This document shows, in pieces, positions 16,271 to 24,355 of a stretch of 36,377 nt of DNA; position 1 is the first letter of the stretch; each line of letters begins with the position of its first letter. The position numbers and the translations under genes were made by a program. The DNA lies in the IMG/VR virus record IMGVR_UViG_3300003410_000016, positions 1,253-37,629 of that record. One strand, given 5' to 3'. Under the pieces are notes generated by a model. The model was not told the origin of the DNA and ran no database searches. It saw nothing but the letters and a program-made list of their open reading frames with translations. Origin of the DNA: a virus.

Positions 16271-17787
16271 GAAGAGTATCGATTATATAGTTCAGCAAAT
16301 TCTGGAAATGTTTCGCAGAAATTAGTGTTTCTACGGGCATCATGCTGATCAAAATATTTAACTAGGTTATAACGATTTCTTTCAACTGCTTCATCGTTAT
16401 TCAAGTGACGTGCTTTTAATACTGCTAGATTGCGTTCTGCTTTTTTAATTTCAAAGTCATAAAAGCCTACAAAATCGTCAGTATTTGCATTTGCTTTCAT
16501 AAATTCAATTGCATCTTCTAAATAATGATCAAACTCTTTAGGTAGTATTTGTATTGCTTGCCATGCTGGATTTCTTAGTAACGGAATATCAAACCAAATT
16601 CGCTGCCTTGGGTGGATTTCGTAGTCGTCATGTGTATTGTACTGATCATATATAGGAATATATTTTGTTCCTTGATTGCCTTTACTGTACTCGGCTCTTA
16701 GAGAAAGTATATATTCTAAAAAGCTTTTAAATTTAGGAACACTCAATGCGTTGAATGTATTGATAAATGTCATTGTTGTATTATTGGTTTCTGCTAAAAA
16801 TCTATCTACATTACTTTGCATTGCACTGTAATCTAATCCTGTTCTGATATATTCGGCTTGTTCTTCTACACTGTCAACACTAACAAATACTGCGACATTT
16901 TTTAATGCCATGTTAACATACCAGTTGTTACCTGAGCCAGGATTAAAACGTTCGTCGTCTTTCCATATTTGTATTTCTTCTAGTTTCTTCAACTTGGTAA
17001 TAAATTTGTCCATTAATTCAGATTTTGGAGGTGAAAAGTTACTGGTTACGCTAACCTCTAACCATGCGTTAGGATTTTCGTAGATATAATCCAATACTTT
17101 AAATGTATTAACGTCCATTAGCGGCTCTCCGCCTGTGATACGAAATACTTCAAGTTTTTTGTATAACTCCGGCCACCATTTCCAAAATGCTGTTACATAG
17201 GGATTATCGGCTTGCGGAACTTTTAGTGGCATTAATCCATCTTTTGCTAGATACTCGGTATTATTATGTTCTGCCTTTTCGCCTTTGTCATTTATAATAC
17301 TATAAGATCCGAACTTGTTGATTTCTTCTTCCCATGCTGTGCTAAGGTGCGGACTACAATATGAACATTTAAGATTACATGCTTGATTAAAGTTTACTTC
17401 TACGTAACGCGGAGTTATATCTCCGGTATCTAATGCTTCAAAAACATCCGTTTTAGAATTTTGTGCCCATTGCTCGCCGCTGCGATAAATTCTATCACTG
17501 CGTCCGCCTTGATCTTCAATTTTCCAACAGTAATTACATCCTTCAGGACGTTTACCTGCGAGCATCTCTTTGCGTTCTTGTTTCTTTTGTTTTGTATTAT
17601 GTAGAGCACTTGGATTTTCTTTAATTTCTTCCGCATCAATTTTATGCAAGGGAGGATGATAACAACTATGTGTTGTGCCGTTGGTCAAGTGCATGGACAT
17701 CTGTGCCCATTTTGCATAGCACATGCTTGACGAAATACGTTTTAATTGGGATTCTGCTACATCAGCAGCATCATTATAATTACTCAT
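16267..17787 (-). CDS. Radical SAM protein with N-terminal Cys domain (506 aa)
   Basis: The N-terminal region has C23, C42, C84 and C87 (MCYAKWAQM, HSCYHPP, GCNYCWK), the same positions as in the protein encoded at 22041-23441. The core motif is C137/C141/C144 (ACNLKCSYC), and FRITGGEPLMDV provides the GGEP loop. The LHNTKQKKQERKEMLAGKRP segment between the N-terminal Cys pairs is strongly basic and conserved with the paralogue. The long C-terminus contains the shared sequence RRNTNF(C/L)ETFPE. The gene overlaps the SGNH gene upstream by ATGA and is followed by a glycosyltransferase-like gene. Substrate unknown. Confidence 0.82.
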   Translation of the reverse strand: MSNYNDAADVAESQLKRISSSMCYAKWAQMSMHLTNGTTHSCYHPPLHKIDAEEIKENPSALHNTKQKKQERKEMLAGKRPEGCNYCWKIEDQGGRSDRIYRSGEQWAQNSKTDVFEALDTGDITPRYVEVNFNQACNLKCSYCSPHLSTAWEEEINKFGSYSIINDKGEKAEHNNTEYLAKDGLMPLKVPQADNPYVTAFWKWWPELYKKLEVFRITGGEPLMDVNTFKVLDYIYENPNAWLEVSVTSNFSPPKSELMDKFITKLKKLEEIQIWKDDERFNPGSGNNWYVNMALKNVAVFVSVDSVEEQAEYIRTGLDYSAMQSNVDRFLAETNNTTMTFINTFNALSVPKFKSFLEYILSLRAEYSKGNQGTKYIPIYDQYNTHDDYEIHPRQRIWFDIPLLRNPAWQAIQILPKEFDHYLEDAIEFMKANANTDDFVGFYDFEIKKAERNLAVLKARHLNNDEAVERNRYNLVKYFDQHDARRNTNFCETFPEFAELYNRYSS

Positions 17788-18707
17788 TTAAATCTCTCAT
17801 GTAAATATTCTGCAACTTCTATACTGATAACTTCGCCCGGGTGTTGTAGATCTCTTGCAGTTTTATCAATCTTAAAGTGTTTTTCGGCATTTAGGATTTG
17901 GGCAGTAGAATAAAAAAAGGATATACTAGAATACTTGCTGCGTTCTTTCCATAACCACTTTCCAATTAATCCTTGATTATAAGTAAGGCCTATTTCGTGG
18001 GAAGGATCTGCATATGTAAGTTGCCATAATTTACTAACGTCAGTTTCTTGACTCGTGTGAGGAGCTTTGTGTCGTCCGTCCCAAGGCCCAGATTTGTGTC
18101 TGCCGATCTTTGAAAAAAATTCAAATCTATCCGTAGGAGTCCAAATAGTAGCTACTGCGTATGGTGTTTCAAAGCTTTCCAATATTTTTGTAGAATTATA
18201 TAAAATTAAACTATTCGAACCTCCTGGAACTCCTAAATTAATTACTGGGCGCCCGGATAGTCGTTCTAAATGAAATGATATTGTCTCGTCGTCCGATAGG
18301 CCAATGCCGTATGTACAAGAACAACCTAATAATACAATAGAGTTTTTCCAATCAATTTGATCCCATTCTAGAGTACGGAAACCTGAACTATTAACTGTAT
18401 ATGTAACCTCTTTTGTTAGATATTTCCAATCTTTACCTTTTTTTCTTTTACTACTGTTAAATCTATTTTCGTCGTCTCCTTGCAACCATAGATATTTTCC
18501 AGAAACTTCTGGAGAATCAATTTTATTAAATGTGCCGACTGGATTTATTCCGAAAGGGTGCTCTGTATCCGTTAGATACAATGGAAAATTGTCATCTATC
18601 TGTTTATCATCAAATAAAGGAGGTGATTTATTAGATTTTTCATTCGTATTTTGGCTTTGAGTGACCGAACGAAATCTTGCCATCATTTTTTTATTTTTTT
18701 TACTCAT
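17784..18707 (-). CDS. SGNH-hydrolase-like protein (307 aa)
   Basis: IVLLGCSCTYGIG holds block I with the nucleophile S130. INLGVPGGSNS is block II/III with its Gly and Asn, and DLQHPG near the end supplies D286 and H289 of the catalytic triad. SGNH proteins are esterases, deacetylases or acyltransferases, often acting on polysaccharides. The first 30 residues are polar and basic with no signal peptide, so it acts in the cytoplasm or on the virion. It overlaps the radical SAM gene downstream and is a tandem relative of the next gene upstream, but the two are strongly diverged. All triad residues look intact. Confidence 0.72.
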   Translation of the reverse strand: MSKKNKKMMARFRSVTQSQNTNEKSNKSPPLFDDKQIDDNFPLYLTDTEHPFGINPVGTFNKIDSPEVSGKYLWLQGDDENRFNSSKRKKGKDWKYLTKEVTYTVNSSGFRTLEWDQIDWKNSIVLLGCSCTYGIGLSDDETISFHLERLSGRPVINLGVPGGSNSLILYNSTKILESFETPYAVATIWTPTDRFEFFSKIGRHKSGPWDGRHKAPHTSQETDVSKLWQLTYADPSHEIGLTYNQGLIGKWLWKERSKYSSISFFYSTAQILNAEKHFKIDKTARDLQHPGEVISIEVAEYLHERFK

Positions 18708-18715
18708 ATTAGCCT

Positions 18716-19726
18716 TTAAATATTGTTTATATAGTTATATAAGTGTTTTGCAAATAAGTCATGTCCTTTCTGACTAGGATGCGAACACGGTGTCATCCAT
18801 CCGTTATATGAACCTTTTCCTAAAAACTGAAAATAATGATCATGTTTATCATCTAACTTATCTTCTTGAGCAATAACTAAGTCAGCAAATGTAGTGTGTC
18901 CGTCAGGTTTAAACATGTTGTTCCATGGAAATAACTCCAACAAATTTGTTTTATCTGATGCAGACTTGCTTAGGATAGGCTTGGTAGATTTTACAAATAA
19001 CTCATCTTTTCTTGTTACTTCTTTTGATAAACATTCTCGAAAATAGTCCTTGTCGTATCTTCTATCAAAACCCGGTGTAATTATTAATTTTGCCTTTTTA
19101 GACTTACACCAAGACATTAGTTCTTGCACATGGGCAAGTTGTTCTATTACCTCAAATTTATCACTTGACAGAGTTTTAGCATACCCTTCCCATAGCGTTT
19201 TACGCGGACTCTCTTCCATATCTTTATAATGGGGCCACATGCATTTCCAATTAAAATGGTCAACTGCTACATCATTAACAAAATCAAATCTTTCAAGACC
19301 GCTAGGCATATATAGCACTATAATTTCTTTTAATTCGTTATAGTTAATTTCAGGATACATATATAATTCTTTGATTGACGCTCTATTGCCACATCCTCGA
19401 AGTCCTAGATTAATTGGAGTATATTTTCCGTTAAAATACTTGTTGCACAAAACACTAACAAAGGCATTTTTGTATTCCATCATAGTAAAATCCATTCCAT
19501 GCATTGAATTGGAAACACCTTGATAATTTTTTGATATTCTTTTACGCTCTTTTGAAGATGCATCTATAACAAGTGGAAGTCCTTCAGTATACTTCCATTT
19601 AAAATTTTCATATAGCTCATCATCAAATGCGCCTTGGCCTTGTACAAAGGAACACCCAATTGCAATAATGGCCCTTTTAGTATTTTTTAAATCTTTGTTT
19701 ATTCTAGTAACTTGCGATTTATACAT
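18716..19726 (-). CDS. SGNH-hydrolase-like protein with incomplete triad (336 aa)
   Basis: IIAIGCSFVQGQG places the nucleophile at S26, and INLGLRGCGNRASI looks like the oxyanion blocks. The last block reads TPCSHPSQKGH: H316 is present, but the position three residues before, normally Asp, is Pro313. It may therefore act as a Ser-His dyad, take its acid from elsewhere, or have lost activity. A large insertion (about residues 40-80) separates the first two blocks. AAGGAAA precedes ATG 19726, which shares one base with the stop region of the upstream gene. Likely works with the adjacent SGNH protein on one substrate. Confidence 0.65.
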   Translation of the reverse strand: MYKSQVTRINKDLKNTKRAIIAIGCSFVQGQGAFDDELYENFKWKYTEGLPLVIDASSKERKRISKNYQGVSNSMHGMDFTMMEYKNAFVSVLCNKYFNGKYTPINLGLRGCGNRASIKELYMYPEINYNELKEIIVLYMPSGLERFDFVNDVAVDHFNWKCMWPHYKDMEESPRKTLWEGYAKTLSSDKFEVIEQLAHVQELMSWCKSKKAKLIITPGFDRRYDKDYFRECLSKEVTRKDELFVKSTKPILSKSASDKTNLLELFPWNNMFKPDGHTTFADLVIAQEDKLDDKHDHYFQFLGKGSYNGWMTPCSHPSQKGHDLFAKHLYNYINNI

Positions 19727-21042
19727 TATGTTTCCTTATCGACATAATCTTCTATAACTTTTAAATACGGTGAAGGATGTTTATTAGTCCTAGACTTTAA
19801 AATGTTATAATTATGATTTAAAATATCTTCTAAGCCTCGAAACCATTCTAATTTATCATCAACAGACATACTGTTTATTCTAGAAATTTCATTAGTAATT
19901 GCTTGCATACGTGGCCAAGTACTTAATTTATCATAACTTTCATCGATAAAGGGACTAAATGTTTTATAGCCTAATTCACGCAATCTAGATAAAGATCCTT
20001 TGTTTCCAGCTATTATAAAAGGATGACAGCATGCTATAGGTTTAAATGTTTTTTCACTAAGAAAACATTCGTGCTCACTGTCTCCAAACGATGCTTCGCT
20101 AACAACTGTAACCCAGGTGTCTAACATTATTTGTTCGTTAAACATAGTCAAATAGTTTCCGCAATCGTGATCGGCAAATTTTTTTAATCCTGAGTTGTTC
20201 GGAGGTAGTAACGGTAATTTACCAATTATATTAGAATAGTCGCTTTCTGTCATTGTTTTGTCTTCGTAGTAAGACTGATTCAATTTAAAGACATTCATAC
20301 TGTTTATTCCACAGTCTAATAATCCAGCATCTGATAGATGCTTAAAAAACCAAGCACGATGAGCTCTTGGGCGCTTCTGTAATGCACTATATGTTTTTAT
20401 GGTAGACAAGTTAGTTTCTTTATACGTTAATTGTTGTTCAAAATTTGGATATGTATCAGTTGCAGCATGGGATAAAATGTTTGCAATCGAAGTTTCAAAA
20501 TGTGGATAAGGAACTACAAAAATTTTATTATCTGGAAGTCGATCTTTAGCCCAGTTATTATATTGATCTCTACTATCTAAATTGCCAGTAACATATATAA
20601 TTTGCGTAGGAGGTATTCTATACTTTTCAAGATTATTGTGAAACCATGCCCAAAGCCATTCGGTTTGATACCCTTCATGACACTGATCTATTAGTAAGTA
20701 TGCATTTTTTCGGCTTAATGATTTACGTTGTTTTTTACTTAGGTGTCCAAATAAAGTAACTCTATTAGGATTTTCTTTATCAAGACCTAACCCAGTATCG
20801 TCTGGACCGCACCAATCCCACGGGGCATGGGCTACACCAGTTGCAATAATATGTTTCTGATTTTTTTCTCGAGTTGTAGAGAATGTGTGGTATCCGTGTT
20901 CTTGTTGTCCTCGACGCTGATGATAATCAATTACGATAGGACTAGGAGTAAATCTACGTATTCCGGATAGATTTTTATCACGGCATTTAATAAAATTTGT
21001 AAATAATCCGTGCGTGCCTATAGATTCGAATAAAAAATGCAT
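19726..21042 (-). CDS. Glycosyltransferase-like protein, GT-B/fucosyltransferase-like C-terminus (438 aa)
   Basis: The C-terminal region WVTVVSEASFGDSEHECFLS, then EKTFKPIACCHPFIIAGNKG, resembles the donor-binding half of fucosyltransferase/exostosin-type GT-B enzymes, where an E-K-x-F/T-x-P-I stretch holds the nucleotide-sugar. YLLIDQCHEGY and IIYVTGNLDSRDQYN in the N-terminal half look like Rossmann strands of the acceptor domain. No membrane segment is visible. The start lies directly after the stop of the epimerase-like gene, with almost no Shine-Dalgarno sequence, so coupled translation is likely. Sugar and acceptor cannot be read from the sequence. Confidence 0.62.
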   Translation of the reverse strand: MHFLFESIGTHGLFTNFIKCRDKNLSGIRRFTPSPIVIDYHQRRGQQEHGYHTFSTTREKNQKHIIATGVAHAPWDWCGPDDTGLGLDKENPNRVTLFGHLSKKQRKSLSRKNAYLLIDQCHEGYQTEWLWAWFHNNLEKYRIPPTQIIYVTGNLDSRDQYNNWAKDRLPDNKIFVVPYPHFETSIANILSHAATDTYPNFEQQLTYKETNLSTIKTYSALQKRPRAHRAWFFKHLSDAGLLDCGINSMNVFKLNQSYYEDKTMTESDYSNIIGKLPLLPPNNSGLKKFADHDCGNYLTMFNEQIMLDTWVTVVSEASFGDSEHECFLSEKTFKPIACCHPFIIAGNKGSLSRLRELGYKTFSPFIDESYDKLSTWPRMQAITNEISRINSMSVDDKLEWFRGLEDILNHNYNILKSRTNKHPSPYLKVIEDYVDKET

Positions 21043-22044
21043 TTAAATTAACCGATCCGTCCATGTTTTTGGAGTTTTGTAATTTACAATCTCTAGTGGA
21101 AATGTGTAGTCAAACGGCTTTGTGCCTCGTTTTTTAATATAGTCAACAGTATATTCAACTGCTGTTTCTAAATTGGTAGTTGTTTTATAATTTAATAACT
21201 TGCGAGCTTTATCTGCACTACACATTGCATGTTTAACTTCTTGAGGACGGTCATCGACATGTATAGGATCTAAATTACAACCTGTTTTATTGGCTACTAG
21301 TTTTGCTAAATTTTTGATATTTATTGTTCCTTCATCTGGTCCAATATTTACTATTTGGCTTGATATATTTTTATCTAATGCGAGTTTTTCAAGACACTGA
21401 ATACAGTCATCAATGTAACTAAAGCATCGTGTTTGTTCGCCATCGCCGTATATAATAGCAGGATTGCCTTGTAAATTTCTATTGATCATAATACTCATTA
21501 CATTTCGGAATGGATCATCATAACGCTGCCTTGGTCCAACAATGTTGTGCGGCACAGCAATATTCCATTCCATACCGTGTACTTCACTTAGCGTAGTCAG
21601 TACTTGTTCGCCTGCTACTTTAGCAATGCCGTAAGGATCAACTGGGGCAGGTGTCTGTGTTTCAACAAACGGAATCTGTTGATTTCCGTAACGTGCCATA
21701 CTAGTACAGTATACAAAACGTTTTACCTTGTTTTCAAGTGCTGCACTAATTGTAGATACCGTTGCTTGAAATATATTCTTAGTAATAAAATCTGGGCTTA
21801 CTACACTTAGACCTTCATGAGCAGTTGCAGCAGTGTGTATAACAATATCTATATCTTTCATTATATCTGCCATGCGTTCTCTGTCGCAACAATCTACTTT
21901 GTACAAAGTAGCTTTGTGATGTACATTATCCTCATAACCGCCAATCAGTGTATCGTTGCCAGATACTTCGTGACCAAGTTCTATCATACGATCTGCTAAA
22001 TGACTTCCTAGAAATCCTGCAATGCCTGTTATAAAAATTTTCAT
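21043..22044 (-). CDS. NAD-dependent epimerase/dehydratase, extended SDR family (333 aa)
   Basis: MKIFITGIAGFLGSHL has the GxxGxxG NAD-binding loop. TAATAHEGLS and S115 precede Y138-GIA-K142, giving the Ser-Tyr-Lys catalytic set. PHNIVGPRQRYDDPFRNV and GEQTRCFSYIDDCI are typical of nucleotide-sugar 4-epimerases and dehydratases. Length is normal. It probably interconverts a nucleotide sugar in the cytoplasm for the neighbouring glycosyltransferases; which sugar is not evident. AGGAAAA upstream supports ATG 22044, which overlaps the preceding stop (ATGA). Confidence 0.88.
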   Translation of the reverse strand: MKIFITGIAGFLGSHLADRMIELGHEVSGNDTLIGGYEDNVHHKATLYKVDCCDRERMADIMKDIDIVIHTAATAHEGLSVVSPDFITKNIFQATVSTISAALENKVKRFVYCTSMARYGNQQIPFVETQTPAPVDPYGIAKVAGEQVLTTLSEVHGMEWNIAVPHNIVGPRQRYDDPFRNVMSIMINRNLQGNPAIIYGDGEQTRCFSYIDDCIQCLEKLALDKNISSQIVNIGPDEGTINIKNLAKLVANKTGCNLDPIHVDDRPQEVKHAMCSADKARKLLNYKTTTNLETAVEYTVDYIKKRGTKPFDYTFPLEIVNYKTPKTWTDRLI

Positions 22045-23441
22045 AGTTTTCCTAAATTTTGTTCACTTGCTAAAGACTTACAATGATTCCAAAAATTATC
22101 CATTTCAGGAAAAGTTTCTAAAAAGTTTGTATTTCTTCTACGATCCATCTCTGTAAACCAATTATAAAAATCTGCACGACCTTCTTGTACTCGGGTTTCG
22201 TCATAATTAGCTGTTGCAAAGTAATCTCGAACTCGACGAAACTTTTGATATTCTAACTCTGTAAATTTGGTCGGATCGTAATCGTCTTTGTTATCGTTAA
22301 TAAATTGTAAAATTTTATCAAAATACGGCAAAAATTCTTCTTTTGGTAAAATCATCATATCATACTGTAAAGGTTCTTTTAAATACGGTGTGTCAAATCT
22401 AATGCGCCGGCCATATCCTCCTGGATTCATTGTTGGTTGATATTTTGTTCGCCAGTCTAAAATCTTTTGTAAAAAATCTGTAAACGAAGTCACACTTAAA
22501 ATATTAAATGTACACATAATACTAACAGGTGCATTTGTAGTTGCTATATAGGTTTCTAAATTTTGTTCCCACAACTCTGTTTTAAGTCCAGTACGAATAT
22601 ATTCGGCTTTTTTGCCCCAAGAGTCTAAACTTGAAAATAATTTAAAGTTTTTAATCTTTTTATTTTCCACTAGGCTTTTTACATTTGTTGCTAGTTTTTC
22701 TACAAGTGCTGGCTTAACACCTAGATTGCTATTTAAATTTAATTCTAATTTAGGCTTTGCTTCTTCTTGTAAAAGGTCAAATAGTCTCCAAGTACTACGG
22801 TGCATCAAAGGTTCGCCGCCGGTGAGACGTAAAATGTTTAGTGTTTTACTAACTTCTGGCCACCATTTCCACCAAGCAGCAATATACGGATTTTCTTCTT
22901 CAGCATATGGTTTAAACCAGTCAACATTTAATGTATGATTTTTAACTGGCATTGGCCCGTGTTTTTTTATTTCTGCATCATACGAACTACTTGCCATAGG
23001 ATGACAGTATCCACATTTAAAATTACATTCGTTACTAAACGCCAATTCAATATATTCAGGATTAATATTAAAATCCCAAGGACTATTAACAATTTCTTCT
23101 AATCTATGCTGATTATAAATGCCTGCATTACGTTCGTGCCTATCACTAATATGTGTATCACTAAGACCTTCAACATTCCAGCAGTATTGACAGCCTTTGG
23201 GCTTTTCGCCTACCAGCATTAAAGCACGTTCTTTTTTCTTTTCTATCGTATTATGAAGTGCAGAAGGATCCTTTTCAATTTCTTCAAGAGGTATATGATG
23301 AGGTGCTGGATGATAACAACTATGTGTGTCACCAGTATGCAAATAAATTGTAGTATGATGCCACTTTGCTAAACAGAAAGTAGGACTAATCTTATTTGTA
23401 ATCTCTTTAGTTTGTGTTATTCTGTCAGTTTCATTACTCAT
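22041..23441 (-). CDS. Radical SAM protein with N-terminal Cys domain (466 aa)
   Basis: Close in design to the 506 aa protein encoded at 16267-17787: N-terminal C23, C42, C84 and C87 (FCLAKWHHT, HSCYHPA, GCQYCWN), then the core motif C139/C143/C146 (ECNFKCGYC), RLTGGEPLMHR, and RRNTNFLETFPE near the C-terminus. The LHNTIEKKKERALM linker also matches. The N-terminal Cys set probably binds an auxiliary iron-sulfur cluster. It follows a glycosyltransferase-like gene with an ATGA overlap, so this radical SAM type is paired with the same glycosyltransferase family twice in the window. Substrate unknown. Confidence 0.82.
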   Translation of the reverse strand: MSNETDRITQTKEITNKISPTFCLAKWHHTTIYLHTGDTHSCYHPAPHHIPLEEIEKDPSALHNTIEKKKERALMLVGEKPKGCQYCWNVEGLSDTHISDRHERNAGIYNQHRLEEIVNSPWDFNINPEYIELAFSNECNFKCGYCHPMASSSYDAEIKKHGPMPVKNHTLNVDWFKPYAEEENPYIAAWWKWWPEVSKTLNILRLTGGEPLMHRSTWRLFDLLQEEAKPKLELNLNSNLGVKPALVEKLATNVKSLVENKKIKNFKLFSSLDSWGKKAEYIRTGLKTELWEQNLETYIATTNAPVSIMCTFNILSVTSFTDFLQKILDWRTKYQPTMNPGGYGRRIRFDTPYLKEPLQYDMMILPKEEFLPYFDKILQFINDNKDDYDPTKFTELEYQKFRRVRDYFATANYDETRVQEGRADFYNWFTEMDRRRNTNFLETFPEMDNFWNHCKSLASEQNLGKL

Positions 23442-24355
23442 AGTTTTTCTATAAACCTTTGATTGTCAGTTCTTGACGGATGCTGGTACACTGCTTTAAA
23501 AAATTTACTTTGCTGTGCATCTAATGGTTGTTCTGCGATAGGTATATCTAGTTGACTGATTAACTTAATACCGTATTCTTCAATTTCATAATCGACATCT
23601 TCAATTGATTCAAACGACACTTTCCATAAATCGTTCAAGTATTCAAAGTCACGTACTTGCACGTAATCCCAGTCTGTACACATTGTCATATACAATCCTG
23701 CTCGTGTTCCAAGTATTGCCCAGTCACCGTTTTCTACATCTTTGCCTATCATACTCCATATGTATAGCCAGTGCAAGCAACGCCAGTGATTATTCTTTAG
23801 TTCTTCTTTTGAAATTCTTACGCCGCGATCAGTTGCAAGTTTAACACCTTCTCTAAAACCTGCTCTCCATGCTTGTGCAGGAGTTTCGTTGTTGTACACG
23901 TCAGAATAACAACTATTCATTTGAATGTATTGTGCATCCCAGCAAAAGTCTACTTGAGCATGTGCATTATCAGGGTCTGCATTTTCATGTGTTTTCATAT
24001 TCAATACATACTCACGAGGCCAACATTTAAGTCCGCCGTTGCCGTACATTAGTCCATTAATCTCATTACGGCCGCACCAGCTGATAACAGTATTTTTCAA
24101 ATCTGCATGTTCATCGAAGTCAATTTCTTGATTTAAAAAATCTTCACGTATACGGTTGTCACCGTCTACTGTAATAAATCTATCTGTCTCGCTTAGTTCT
24201 GCACAAGCTTTGTGTGCGGCGTCTGAGCCTTCTACACCGTGTACACGTTTAGCCCACGGAACTTTTTTACACAAGTCAGCGTAGTTTTTTTCTGCATTAG
24301 GTTCGTCATAACTAAGATAGATAATATCGTAGTCAATTGGTTTAAATTTTGCCAT
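23438..24355 (-). CDS. Glycosyltransferase-like protein (305 aa), VDGD family
   Basis: YDIIYLSYDEPNAEKNYADL, then KRVHGVEG and ITVDGDNRI (D64, D66), give the fold start and DxD of a GT-A transferase. It matches the shorter paralogue at 15561-16235 but has about 80 more C-terminal residues. NGLMYGNGGLKCWPREYVL and RAGFREGVKL are shared. Its ATG at 24355 overlaps the stop of the repeat-rich gene upstream, and its own stop overlaps the radical SAM gene. Donor, acceptor and linkage are unknown. Confidence 0.66.
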   Translation of the reverse strand: MAKFKPIDYDIIYLSYDEPNAEKNYADLCKKVPWAKRVHGVEGSDAAHKACAELSETDRFITVDGDNRIREDFLNQEIDFDEHADLKNTVISWCGRNEINGLMYGNGGLKCWPREYVLNMKTHENADPDNAHAQVDFCWDAQYIQMNSCYSDVYNNETPAQAWRAGFREGVKLATDRGVRISKEELKNNHWRCLHWLYIWSMIGKDVENGDWAILGTRAGLYMTMCTDWDYVQVRDFEYLNDLWKVSFESIEDVDYEIEEYGIKLISQLDIPIAEQPLDAQQSKFFKAVYQHPSRTDNQRFIEKL

